DNA of 64,000 nt. Origin: Saccharum officinarum. Taxonomy: Eukaryota > Streptophyta > Magnoliopsida > Poales > Poaceae. Location of the stretch: the NCBI GenBank assembly GCA_020631735.1, contig CM036179.1, forward strand, positions 23,241,063-23,305,062, in the 5' to 3' direction. Position numbers and translations under genes: made by a program. Below are positions 11,842 to 22,550 of the stretch, in pieces (the stretch's first letter is position 1; every line of letters starts with the position of its first letter). The notes under the pieces were generated by a model. That model ran no database searches. It was not told the origin of the DNA and saw only the letters and a list, made by a program, of their open reading frames with translations.

Positions 11842-12011
11842 TCGAAGCAAAACATGATGGGAAGCAGGGTACGACCGTGGGGAGGAGGAGCAGGCGGCGG
11901 CGACCGCAGAGGGAGGAGCAGCCGCGGGGTGGAGCGGACGCGGGAGGTGGTAGAAGAGAGGATTTGGTGAGATGCGAGCGCGCGAGAGAGGAGCTGATGG
12001 AGGCGCACCAT
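11842..12011 (-). other. possible transit-peptide first exon of the YbeY-HAD gene
   Basis: On the minus strand an ATG at 12011 opens MVRLHQLLSRALASHQILSS followed by a Ser/Arg/Pro-rich run. This looks like an organelle transit peptide and would be expected as exon 1 of a chloroplast YbeY. Its frame does not run into the first recognised exon (11838). The longest available GT-AG intron from here would be well under 100 bp, too short to hold the missing YbeY exons. I read it as a leftover exon 1 next to an internal deletion. Confidence 0.4.
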
Positions 12012-12316
12012 CGAGAGCAGCAGCAGATTGGTTTGGTGGCGCGCGAGGCGTCTAGTAGGTTCTAGAAATTTTGGCCGTTGGCCCGAGGGTTGAGGGAGGA
12101 GCTGGGGCCTTGGGAAAGCAGCGAAGAAAAATGGAGGGGAGATAGGGTTTAACCGTTGGGCCCCAGCTAAGAAGGGCTAACTTGATAAGATTCACTGACA
12201 TGTGGACCCAGACCTTGGACAAATCCACTCGGTCCCATATGTCAGTGATACCTGTAGAAGCTGTGTGAGAGGGTTCAGTTCAGGCGCCCCCCAAACGCCA
12301 ATCCACGCCGGCCAAA
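12012..12316. promoter_or_regulatory. shared upstream region of YbeY-HAD (-) and PPR (+) genes
   Basis: About 305 bp separate the two divergent start codons. The stretch is GC-rich toward the PPR side, with no obvious TATA box, as is common for housekeeping organelle-RNA genes. A bidirectional promoter is inferred from spacing only. Confidence 0.45.
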
Positions 12317-15300
12317 ATGCCCCGCCGCCTGGCTACGACCTACGCCGGCCGCATCGCGGCGGCGACGCCGTCCCCCTCGGGCCCCTCCCTCACCGTCACC
12401 GTCTCGCCGACGCCGCCCTCCACCCCGCTTGACACGCGTGGCTACTCTCTACCGCGCCGCCACCTCATCTGCGCCGTCGCCCGAATCCTCCGCTCCCCGG
12501 CGTCCCCCACCCCGCTGCTCGACCTCGATGACTACCTCCGCTCCCACCGCCTCACTCTCACCACCGCCGAGGCTTCCGAGGTCATGAAGGCGCTCGCCCC
12601 CGACACCTCCCTCGCGCTCGGCTTCTTCCGCTTCGCCGCCACCTCCCTCCCCGGCTTCCGCCACGATGCCTTCTCCTACAACCGCATCCTGGTCCTCCTC
12701 TTCCGCAACCGCGCCGATCCCGCCGAGGCCATGCGGCTCGTCGCGGAGATGGAGCGCGACGGCGTGCCGGGCAACATCTCCACCGTGAATTTGCTGGTCG
12801 GGATGGGCGTGGAGGTGGGGAGGTGCCTGGAGCTGGCGAAGAAGTGGGGGCTGAGGCTGAACGGGTACACCTACAAGTGCCTTGTGCAGGCGCATCTGAG
12901 GAGTCGGGAGGTGTGGAAGGGGTTCGAGATGTATGAGAAGATGCGGAGGAAGGGCTACAAGCTGGACATATTTGCGTACAACATGCTGCTTGATGCGCTT
13001 GCCAAGGCTGGAATGGTATGATAATGATCATGAATCGCATATATTTAGGATGTTTTTTGTCATGTTGTGCTAACTTTGGGAAGTAGGAATGGTTGTGTTA
13101 AAAATGGTGTTGGTATGTTTAATTTTGATCACTTGACTAGAGCATATTAGGAATCACGAGTATGAGAGATACCTTGCTCAAATATTTCCTGGGGACAAAA
13201 TTTGTGCAACTTAAATGGTACTTGCACAGTATGTAAAGATGAGCTTCTACTGTCTGTGGTCTGTAGGTGGTTGGTACACTAGTTGATGCTGTTATATGAA
13301 TGAATTAACTGTTTATCTGACAGTGGATTCTAGCTACTCTTGTGCTGGGTGACACAATTTAATGTTCTACATGGGCACTTGCATGTCTGGAAGAATTCAA
13401 ACTTGTAGAAAAGCTTGTTTCTGCTGCAATTATGTTCCACAAATTGTTGATTGTTAGTGTGTTGCTACTCGCTGCATATAGATGTCCTTGATATGTTTGA
13501 GTTACTGGTGTGGGGGAATCTGGCATATTGGGAATAGTATAAAGAGGATGGGTGACTAGGAAAAGTGAAAGGATGAGAAGTCAGGAAGAGGAGGGGGGAT
13601 TGTTGTTTTCATAAAAACAAAGATAGTTTCAAGTTAATATGCTTGCTAGGTGTATCTGTTAGACATCGTAAGTTTCACACCCCTTGGTTGCCTGCGGTTA
13701 GGATTGGGACATGAGGAAGCAGACAAACTCTTATTGAATAGAATTTCCCGTGGCCATTGGTGAATCGCCAGGACATGAGAATCCATGCCGTGGAAGAACT
13801 GGAAGGGGATCATGATTTCAATCAATTTGTTCGAAACAGAATCACTTGCTAAAATTGTTTGGCTAGCTGTCTGTATTCAGATTCTAATGAGAGGAGAATG
13901 TGGTAGAATAGACTAAAATTCCCTTGGCATATGATGAATTTTTTTTAGTTACTACAGCAAAATAAAAGCATTTGTAATCATGAGATTGGATGTTACTAGT
14001 GTAAAATGCGGATCTTGTTATTGAGCTACTGGCTGAATGCTACTGGCCAAAGAAGCCAAGGCAGCGGGGGAGGCCATGGCTGGGGCCATGGGTGGACTCG
14101 GAGGAGCCGAGGTGGCGGTAGTGAGGTCGTTGGGCGCAGCCGGCAGTGGCAAGGTAGAGGGGCATTGCGAGGCCGATGAGGATGGGTCAGACAGTGCTTG
14201 GCGAGGTCAGGATGTGTGGGAAGGCTGCCATCCGGGTAAGGAGCGTGGGGAGAGGTGGGCGCTCCTGGTATGGCGCAGGCGGTGCGGTGACACTACTGAA
14301 TCCCGTCCGTCCACCCCAGCCTAGTGCAGCCGAATGGATAAGGAGATGGTGGCACTTCTGTATTTTTTTCAGCAGAACAAAGCACAGTTGAAGGTGTTGG
14401 CTCCCTGAATCGGTGCGAAACCACCCGATCAGCGTTTTGGCCACCACCGAAGGAAATGCAGAACATTTCTGCTCCGATTCCAGCGGCAGTATTCCTGTTT
14501 GGAGCCGTTTCTTCCGATTCTGATGAGAAACGGAACTGAATGGCCCCTAAGTCCCAATAGCGGAATATTAAAAATAGTCAAAATTTACAGCATGTGCCAA
14601 TACTAATATCATGTTTTCTTAAAATAAATAGAAGTTTTTAGTTAATTATTACATTTAATGACATAAAATCACAAAGAAGCATATAAATGATGAAGATATA
14701 AAGAAGACACATGGAGACAAATTTTCATAAGTTTTTATATCAATTGAAAAGGATATCATCAATCATCTCATCATTCTTTATCATGGTCCAAATCACTATC
14801 TTAATATTTTGATTACCATTGGAATCATCCACAATGTCACTTGAACCATCCACATAGCGAATAGCAGCCTAACAACAGTAATAGTGGCTTGCAATAGCGG
14901 CCACTAATTTCCAACACACTATCTTTGGTCCACTACTTTGTAGCGGTAGTGGTAGAGGGCTGCTACCGCTATAGTGGACACTATTGCGGCGCTTCCAATG
15001 CTGTTTAGTACTATGCTTACAGGTGGGCCATGGGCTAACTTGCTTTGACAGAGTCTAATAGTAAGGGAGGTGGAGGGGATGGTGTACCATGAGCCATCAT
15101 TTTAGTGCTTTTGCTGCAGTAAAAATTTGTTTCTAGAAACCCTGAATTTTTGTTCCTTCCCAAGAAAAGTTTTGGCCTAACTGCATATAATCCATTGACA
15201 AGTAGAAATTTGTCTCAAGCAGGTTGACCAAGCTTACCAAGTCTTTGAAGATATGAAACAAAACAACCGTGATCCAGATGCATACACATACACTATACTA

Positions 15301-16425
15301 ATTAGAATGTCTGGAAAGGCTGGGAAGACCACTAAATTTGTCTCATTTTTGGAGGAAATGGTGTCCAAAGGATGTGTTCTTAATCTGATTTCTTATAATA
15401 CTGTTATTGAGGCTCTTGGTAAGAACAAGATGGTTGACAAGGCGATTTTTATGCTTTCTAAAATGATTGAGAGTGACTGCCAACCCAATCAATTCACATA
15501 TAGCATTATGCTGGATGTTTTATCAACAGGGGGACAACTCCACAGGCTGAATGAGATTCTAGATATCTGTAGTGGACATCTGAATAGGTCAGTTTATTCT
15601 TATTTGGTCAAGGCACTCTGCAAATCTGGGCATGCAAGTGAGGCTCATAGTGTATTCTGTCGTATGTGGAGTTCCCATGAAAAAGGAGACCGGGATGCTT
15701 TTGTATCAATGCTTGAGGCACTATGCAATGCTGAAAAGACAGCAGAGGCTATTGATCTACTGCATATGATGCCTGAAAAGGGGATTACTACAGATGTTGG
15801 AATGTATAATATGATCTTTTCTGCTCTTGGGAAGCTGAAGCAGGTGTCTTTCATGAGCAGTCTCTATGATAAGATGAAAGCCAATGGGGTTGTTCCTGAT
15901 GTTTTCACATACAATATTATGATTTCAAGTTTTGGTAGGGTTGGCTTAGTTGATAAGGCATCTGAACTTTTTGAGGAAATGGAGGATGGCAGTTGCAAGC
16001 CTGATGTCATCACCTACAATTCTATGATAAATTGCCTTGGAAAAAATGGAGATCTCGATGAAGCCCACATGCTTTTCAAAGATATGCAAGAGAAAGGATA
16101 TGATCCTGATGTCTTCACTTACAGCATATTAATTGAGTGCTTTGGGAAATCCAATAAGGTTGATATGGCATGCAGCTTGTTTGATGAGATGATTGCACAG
16201 GGATGCGTTCCTAATATTGTAACCTATAACATTTTACTAGACTGTTTGGAGAGACGTGGGAAGACAACAGAAGCTCATAAATTTTATGAAACTCTGAAGC
16301 TACAGGGATTGACTCCAGACTCAATAACTTACTCAATACTTGAGAGATTGGAAAGTAGATCTCAACGAACAGTAAGAATACGTAAACCAAGTCGGAATAC
16401 AGATTGGGTTATAAGTCCAGTATGA
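12317..16425 (+). CDS. mitochondrial PPR protein, ABO5/At1g51965-like
   Basis: Two exons, 12317-13015 and 15223-16425, join at aatg|gtatga and tcaagcag|gttgacc in phase 0, giving 633 residues. The basic N-terminus (MPRRLATTYAGR) suggests an organelle transit peptide, and RGYSLPRRHLICAVARI follows. P-type 35-residue PPR motifs then run to the C-terminus, for example TYKCLVQAHLRSR, FAYNMLLDALAKAG and FTYNIMISSFGRVG, ending RKPSRNTDWVISPV. The order and the C-terminal tail closely resemble Arabidopsis At1g51965 (ABO5, about 650 aa), known to be needed for mitochondrial nad2 intron splicing. Target RNA here is inferred from that likeness. No DYW or E domain is present. The 2.2-kb intron is unusual for a PPR gene and is full of repeat debris. 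A Copia element sits 560 bp downstream. Confidence 0.92.
13016..15222 (+). other. single large intron of the PPR gene with repeat debris
   Basis: Positions 14037-14330 are GC-rich and open in several frames without a recognised domain. At 14440-14550 (gattctgatgagaaacggaac) and 13860-13900 (gattctaatgagaggagaatg) are similar words from an unclassified repeat. At 14880-15000 there are repeated words like agcggccact and gctaccgctatagtgg, suggesting a decayed DNA transposon end. None could be delimited. Confidence 0.5.
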
Positions 16426-16985
16426 TAACCTACCCTGGTTCTTTCGGTAGCATACCTCCAGTGTAGTGGAGCTGAGGACAAATAGTCTGTATGCAAACTT
16501 GCAAATGTATTGCAGGTCAATAATGTCAACAAATGATTGCTGAATTACTGTGAAAACAATCTAGTAGTCCTGACTCATCAGAATGATAAGTATAAATAGT
16601 ATTGCATGGCTGCCAATATCTCGGTTCTAAACAATTCGTGGACGATGGACATCTTGAGAAGAGGTAAAAACATCTCTACTTCGTCATCTTATTAAAAGCT
16701 CAGAGTTAGTACCTAGATTCATAGTTATTAAAACCAGATCGGGCCAGCAGTTTAGCTGGGGAAAAGATGGAACCAGAGATCCAGTTCATTCTGGCCTCAT
16801 TTTTGGTCTTTGGATCATTTTTATATGCATCTAAAAAACTAAGACTGGTGGGTCATAGAGGAAAGGTTGTGTACATGTGTGCACTGCGGAAGGGAATTAT
16901 GAAGAAGACACGTGCCATTTTTTTTCTCTTTTGTGCAACATCGCTGTAGCCTTGGCAGTTCCTTTTCTTCTGTGAATGTATGTAG
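16426..16985 (+). other. 3' flank of the PPR gene
   Basis: Presumed 3' UTR and downstream DNA before the Copia insertion. No further coding signal. The sequence continues at 22551 on the far side of the element, as shown by the shared TGTAG. Confidence 0.55.
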
Positions 16986-17339
16986 TGTTAGTCGCTGGAC
17001 TCTTGCTCTTGGTGTTAGCAAGATCCTTACTCTCATCGAGAGGATGACACTTAGAGATGGGGTAATTTTCTGGGTTTATTTTTCACACAATGCCATACCA
17101 ACCTGAGGAGTTGGGGATACAAATTTATAGGCTGCTAACCAGCCAAGCATATGCTAAGATGCTGCTAAGATGCTAGTCTAAGATGTTGTCCTAGATGCTA
17201 GTCAAGATGCTGTCCTAAGATGCTGTCCTAAGATGCTAACTGCTGTCCTAAAAGCAGTCAAGCATGCTGTTTACAAGAACACAAGGACCATGTGTTGCAG
17301 TCCCACAAAGACCAGCCACACACATACTTATTTCTGTCA
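16986..17339 (-). repeat. 3' LTR of the Copia element
   Basis: 354 bp, TG...CA. It differs from the other LTR (331 bp) by indels, mainly in a small tandem region of AAGATGCT-type units (about 17150-17250) and an insertion near 17012. Confidence 0.93.
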
Positions 17340-17350
17340 TTCTCCCCCTA
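17340..17350 (-). other. polypurine tract of the Copia element
   Basis: Reads tagggggagaa on the minus strand and directly abuts the 3' LTR. It primes plus-strand DNA synthesis in LTR elements. Confidence 0.8.
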
Positions 17351-17368
17351 AATCTTGTGTGGCGCCGT

Positions 17369-20300
17369 CTAGGGAACTCGGACCATCCCAATCCTGGCGC
17401 AAAGCTCTTGGAACTTCACTCGCCCAAGGGACTTGGTGAGAAGGTCTGCCAGCTGATCCTGGATGTTGATGTAGCCGGCCTTGATGCTCCCCTCGTCCAA
17501 GCAGCTCCGAATGAAGTGGTACTTGATGCGGATGTGCTTGCTGCGCTCATGGAAGACGGGGTTCTTTGCTAAGGCCAAGGCGGACTTGCTGTCCACCCTG
17601 AGCTCCACCGCTTCACTGTTTCTGCTGAGAAGATCACCAAGCAGTCGAGCGAGCCAGAGCGCCTGAGTCGAAGCGGTGGAAGCCGCTATGTACTCGGCCT
17701 CGCAGCTGGACAGGGCCACCACCTGCTACTTGACCGACTGCCAGCTAACGAGGCACTTGTCGAGAAAGAAGAGGACCCCGCTTGTGCTCTTGCTGGTGTC
17801 GATGTCGCCTGCGTGGTTACTGTCGCTGTACCCGATGAAGTGTGTCGCGCTAGGACACCTCGGGTAGTAGAGACTGTGGTCGAGAGTCCCCGCAATGTAG
17901 CGGATGATCCTCTTCACAGCCTGCTGGTGCTCCGTCGTCGGTCGTTGCATGAACCGACTAATGTAGCCGACGGAGAATGCCAAGTCCGGTCGTGTGTGGG
18001 CAAGGTAGCGAAGGCTCCCCACAAGACGCCGGTACTGCGTAGCGTCCACCTCCGTCGTGCTGTCGCGGCTCAGCTTCAGCCTCTCCTCCATCGGAGTGAG
18101 GGCTGGGTTGCAGACGGTGAGCCCAACTAGCTCAACGATGCGCTTGGCATAGGCGGTCTGTCGAAGCGTGATCCCGGAGTCATCCTGGTGCACCTCGATT
18201 CCCAGGTAGGAGAGACCCCAGATCACTCATCTAGAAGGTGGCCTTCATCTCTTCCTTGAATGTCGCCACCTCCGCATCCTTTGTGCCGGTGATCACCAAG
18301 TCGTCGACGTAGACACCCACCAGTAGGGCCTTTCCTCCGCTGCCCCGCCGGTAGATGGCCGCCTCGTGCGGGCTTTGCTCGAAGCCCATCCCCTTTAGCG
18401 TGGAATCTAGTTTGGCATTCCACGCCCTCGGTGCCTGCCGCAAGCCATAGAGGGCCTTGCGCAGGCGGAGCACCTTGCCCTCCTTGCCGGGAATCGCAAA
18501 TCCTGGCGGCTGATGCACGTAGACCTCCTCCAAGTCGCCGTTAAGGAACGCCGACTTGACATCCATGTGATGGACACGCCAGCCCTCCTGAGCAGCTAGC
18601 GCAAGGAGTCGCACGGACTCCATCCGTGCAACGGGCGCGAATGCGTCGTCAAAGTCGATTCCTTCTTGCTGGACGAAGCCGCGCGCCACTAGACGCGCCT
18701 TGTGCTTGATCACCTCTCCGGTCTCGTCCTTCTTGAGCTTGAAGACCCACTTGAGAGAGATAGCGTGGTGGCCGGCTGGGAGGTCAGCCAGCACCCACGT
18801 CTTGTTCCGCTTGACGGCGTCCATCTCCATCTGCATCGCGGCACGCCATGCCGCGTCCCTCTCCGCCTCAGCGAAGGAACGAGGCTCGCCATCGTCCTGT
18901 GCGAGGTGCAGCTCCGCCTCAAAGTCATGTTGCGCCAGTCCAGGGACCGGCTGCTCGCCGATGAGGTTGTCCACGGTGCGGTAACGCAGAGGCTCGCCAC
19001 CGTGGTAGGCGTCGATGCGATCCTCGTCGTTGGACAGTGGAGTGGCGAACTCTACTGTGCGCTGCTCGTCGTGGGCCGAAGCTGCCGGTGTTGAGCCTGA
19101 AGGGGTAGGGTCCGGTGTAGGAGAGCGAGGCGTGGTCGACGGTGCTGGTAGTGGACTCGCCGGAGCCTGTGGACTTGCCGGAGCTGGTGGTGGCGGTGGT
19201 GAAGGACTCGCCGGAGGTGGTGGCGAACGAGGTGGTGGGGTAGGCGAGCTCGGTGAGGACGAGCTGCTAGCTCCCCCCGCCTCCTCGAAGTGGACGTAGT
19301 CGACGACGAAATCGCTGGTCGTCGGAGTCGAGCCGTCATCCACCATCTTGCCCCACGTCCAGCTTCGCCCCTCGTCGAACACGACGTCACGCGTGATGCG
19401 CACGCGTCGTGTCGCAGGGTCGAGGACGCGGTAGGCCTTGGCGCCCTCCGCGTAGCCGATGAAGACCCCTGGCGTGCTCCGGTCGTCGAGCTTGCCGACG
19501 TGGTTGAGCTCCTTGACGAAGGCCAGGCAGCCGAAGACGCGAAGGTGGCTCACCGCGGGCTTGCGCCTATGCCAGGCCTCGTATGGCGTCTTGCCGTCGA
19601 GGGCCTTGGTGGGGGAGTGGTTGAGCAAGTGGACGGCAGTCATCACCGCCTCACCCCAGTAGATCGCCGGCATCCCTCTCTGCTTGAGGAGGGCACCAGC
19701 GGTGGCCACCACCATCTTGTTGCGGCGCTTGACGACGCCGTTCTGCTGCGGAGTGTACGGCGCGGAGAAGTGGCGGTGGATCCCCTCATCGGCGCAGTAC
19801 GTCGCGAACTCGGCCGCCGTGAACTCGCCGCTGTTGTCCGTGCGTAGGACCCGAAGCTTGCGGCCGCACTCTGCAGCAGCTTGAAGGCGCTTGATGGCGT
19901 CCGCTGCGGCTGCCTTGGCGTCGAGCAGGACAGCCCACATGTAGCGGGACACGTCGTCAACGAGGAGGAAGTAGCGTCGGCCTCTAGGTGTAGCCGGTGT
20001 CACGGGGCCACAGAGGTCACCGTGTACGAGCTCCAGCTTCTCCTTGGCGCGGAAGCTCGCCTGGCGAGAGAAAGGGAGCCGTCGCAGCTTGGTGAGGACG
20101 CAGGTGTCGCAGAACTGCTCCACGTGGTCGACGTGCGGCATGCCCCGCACCATCTCCTTGCTGCCGAGCTGCCTCAGGGCCTCAAAGTTGAGGTGCCCAA
20201 AGCGCTCGTGCCACCTCCAAGCGTCGTCGTCGCGGCGGGCTGTAAGACAAAGAGGTTGCGCCACCTGTGCGTGAAGGATGTAGAGGCGGTTGCTCCTGTT

Positions 20301-20796
20301 GACCTTGACGAGGAGCCGGCGTCGATGATCCCAGATGCGCAGCACCCCGTGCTCGATCTCCACGCGCGATCCGCTCTCATCCAGCTGTCGCAAGCTGATG
20401 GAGTTCCTCAACGCGGGGATGTAGTAGACACCGGTGAGCAGCCTGTGCTCGCCAGTCTTGGCGACGAAGACGACAAAACCGACGCCCTTGATCTCCACAG
20501 CGGAGGCGTCGCCGAACTTGACGGTGCCTTGAACGCCTGAGTCGAGCTCGGAGAAGAACTCTTGCCGCCTGCCGCCTGGTCATGTGGTGGGTGGCGCCGG
20601 TATCAAGGCACCACCCGTCGGTCTTGTCATTGCCGGAGCTGTCGCCGAGGAGGGCGTGTGCTTTTGGCTCGTTAAGGTGGAGGAGAGACGCTGCGGCCGG
20701 TGCCGCTGGAGGTAGTTCGATGCTCGCATGAGCAATGAACAAAGCCGGCTGCTCCTCCTCCGCCTGCGCGACGTGGGCCTGGCCGCGTCGTGGCTG
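17369..20796 (-). pseudogene. Copia pol: protease, integrase, RT and RNase H, broken
   Basis: Visible in order are protease DTGATHHMT (about 20590), the GAG-pre-integrase zinc region (WHERFGHLNF), the integrase core (FSAPYTPQQNG), the RT block (MDVKSAFLNGDL and VYVDDLVI) and RNase H (VALSSCEAEYIAAS). The first base after gag is a TGA stop. A frameshift lies near 20565-20580, just after the protease motif. A TAG at 18231 follows MKATF, with a frameshift just past it, and a TAG at about 17723 precedes the RNase H. A Pro/Ser-rich linker occupies about 19070-19270. Each stop is one transition from a sense codon. Confidence 0.93.
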
Positions 20797-22074
20797 TCAA
20801 CAATCCTTGGCCCAATGACCAAGCTTGCCGCAGTTGTAGCAAGGGTCGTCTCGTGCTGGCTTTTGCTTGCCAGCGGCGCCGCCCTGGGCGCCTCCACGGT
20901 CATCACCCTCGGGTGCCTGGGTGTTTTTGCGCGGCTTGCCACGCTTGCCACGCTTGCGGCCGCCTGTCGTGGAAGAAGGCTCCCCCTTCTTCCTGTCACC
21001 TTGGCCGGCAGCCCACTGCTCCCGAGTGAGGAGGAGCTCCCCGCCAATGGTGACGGGTCCCGAGAGGCGCTGTGGCTCATCGCTGTCAACGACCTTGAGG
21101 CGGCCCAACGCCTCCTCGATCGTCATCGTGGAGAGGTCCAGCAGAGACTCGATTGAGCGAGCCATCTGCTTGTACTTCTCGGGGACGCAGCGGAAGAGCT
21201 TCTCAACAACTCTCTCCTCGCCGTAGGTGTCGTCGCCGAACTGCACCAACTTCTGCAACAGAGTGTTGAGACGGAGAGCAAAGTCATCAACATCCTCACC
21301 TGGCTTGAAGGCCAGGTTCTCCCACTCCTTGCGAAGTGCCTGCAGTGTGGACTTGCGGGCACGGTCGCTGCCGATGCGTGCCGCAGCGATGGCGTCCCAG
21401 GCCTCCTTGGCAGTCCGCTTGCTGGTAAGCGAAAACTGCATCTCGGGCGGGACTGCAGCAATGAGAGCATCCAGCGCCCGTCGATCTTGGTCGTAATCGA
21501 CGTCGCCGTACCGGGCTGCATCCCACATAACGTAGTTGGTCTTGGTGAGGGTAGGCCACCCGCCGCCGGGGCCGACGTCCCTGACGACAGCCTGGTACTC
21601 GTGGTGACCACGGTACCGAACCGGGGAGAGAGAGCCACGCTGCCTGTGAAGGCCGCGCTCTCCGTCGACCCGTTCGCCGCCGCCATGCGCGCCTCCTTCA
21701 GGAGCACCGCCGGCGTGTCGGCGCCTGTCTGGGCTGCCGCTGCGCTCGTGGGCATGCGCGGCTGCCCACTGCGCCGCTCGCCCTCGCGATGCCTTCCTCT
21801 CCAGCAGCTCGAGGTCCGTGTCGGCGTTGTCATCAGCAGCGATGGAGCTGCTGTTGCTGCCGCGTAGAACCTCGACCTCCGCTGCTGCTGCACGCGCTGC
21901 ATCCGCTGCTGCTGCTTCCACCTCCGCTCTAGCTGCTGCCAGCCTCGATTCCCTTGCCGCTGCTGCATCGGCGTCTGCCGCCGCTCGCTCGCGCTTCTCT
22001 GCCGCGGCGAGGTCGGCCTCCTGCCGACGCCGCGTGCTCGAGGCGACCGAGCCCTGAGACTGTCCTGCGGACAT
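20797..22074 (-). CDS. Copia gag polyprotein
   Basis: 425 residues. The Ala/Glu-rich N-terminal 80 residues are predicted to form a coiled coil (AAEKRERAAADADAAAARES). A UBN2-type gag region follows (WDAIAAARIGSDRARKST, CVPEKYKQMARSI). The C-terminus has a zinc knuckle, CYNCGKLGHWAKDC, followed directly by TGA. The same frame stays open for another 60 codons into the protease, so gag and pol were probably one polyprotein before that stop arose. It packages element RNA into virus-like particles. Confidence 0.9.
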   Translation of the reverse strand: MSAGQSQGSVASSTRRRQEADLAAAEKRERAAADADAAAARESRLAAARAEVEAAAADAARAAAAEVEVLRGSNSSSIAADDNADTDLELLERKASRGRAAQWAAAHAHERSGSPDRRRHAGGAPEGGAHGGGERVDGERGLHRQRGSLSPVRYRGHHEYQAVVRDVGPGGGWPTLTKTNYVMWDAARYGDVDYDQDRRALDALIAAVPPEMQFSLTSKRTAKEAWDAIAAARIGSDRARKSTLQALRKEWENLAFKPGEDVDDFALRLNTLLQKLVQFGDDTYGEERVVEKLFRCVPEKYKQMARSIESLLDLSTMTIEEALGRLKVVDSDEPQRLSGPVTIGGELLLTREQWAAGQGDRKKGEPSSTTGGRKRGKRGKPRKNTQAPEGDDRGGAQGGAAGKQKPARDDPCYNCGKLGHWAKDC

Positions 22075-22204
22075 GGCGCGCTATCGAGGGGGCTGCTGTG
22101 TTGAGAGCAGGGGCAGCCGGAGCTGCTGCTGCTGCTACCGGCTGGGGCTGCTGCGAGACCAGGGAAGGAGATGAGCAGGAGATGCTCAGGCTACAGGATA
22201 ATAC

Positions 22205-22217
22205 GGCTTTGATACCA
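22205..22217 (-). other. primer binding site (initiator tRNA-Met)
   Basis: TGGTATCAAAGCC on the minus strand, two bases from the 5' LTR. It is one base off the usual tRNA-iMet complement (TGGTATCAGAGC). Confidence 0.85.
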
Positions 22218-22219
22218 CT

Positions 22220-22550
22220 TGTTAGTCGCTGGACTCTTGCTCTTGGTCCTTACTCTCATCGAGAGGATGACACTTAAAGATGGGGCAATTTTCTGGGTTT
22301 ATTTCTCACACAATGTCATACCAACCTGAGGGGTTGGGGATACAAATTTATAGGCTGCTAACCAGCCAAGCATATGCTAAGATGTTAGTCTAAGATGCTG
22401 TCCTAGATGCTAGTCAAGATGCTGTCCTAAGATGCTAACTAAGATGCTAACTGCTGTCCTAAAAGCAGTCAAGGATGTTGTTTACAAGGACACAAGGACC
22501 ATGTGTTGCAGTCCCACAAAGATCAGCCACACACAGACTTATTTCTGTCA
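22220..22550 (-). repeat. 5' LTR of the Copia element
   Basis: 331 bp, TG...CA. It carries the same minisatellite-like AAGATGCT units as the other LTR in a different count. Confidence 0.93.

Larger units (their letters stand above)
16986..22550 (-). mobile_element. full-length Ty1/Copia LTR retrotransposon
   Basis: The LTRs start TGTTAGTCGCTGG and end TTTCTGTCA, flanked by the 5-bp TSD TGTAG (16981-16985 and 22551-22555). Transcription runs right to left. A PBS complementary to initiator tRNA-Met sits beside the right LTR and a purine-rich PPT beside the left LTR. Domain order is gag, protease, integrase, RT, RNase H, which defines Copia. Length is 5565 bp. Coding frames carry three stops and two frameshifts, so it is non-autonomous now. 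Confidence 0.96.

Noticed and set aside
11842..11880. A 38-bp intron joining the transit-peptide ORF to the first YbeY exon
   Set aside because: Plant introns are rarely below about 60 bp, and the join would still lack the N-terminal half of YbeY.
18700..22277. Many plus-strand ORFs of 60-220 aa
   Set aside because: Antisense shadows of the GC-rich Copia gag-pol.
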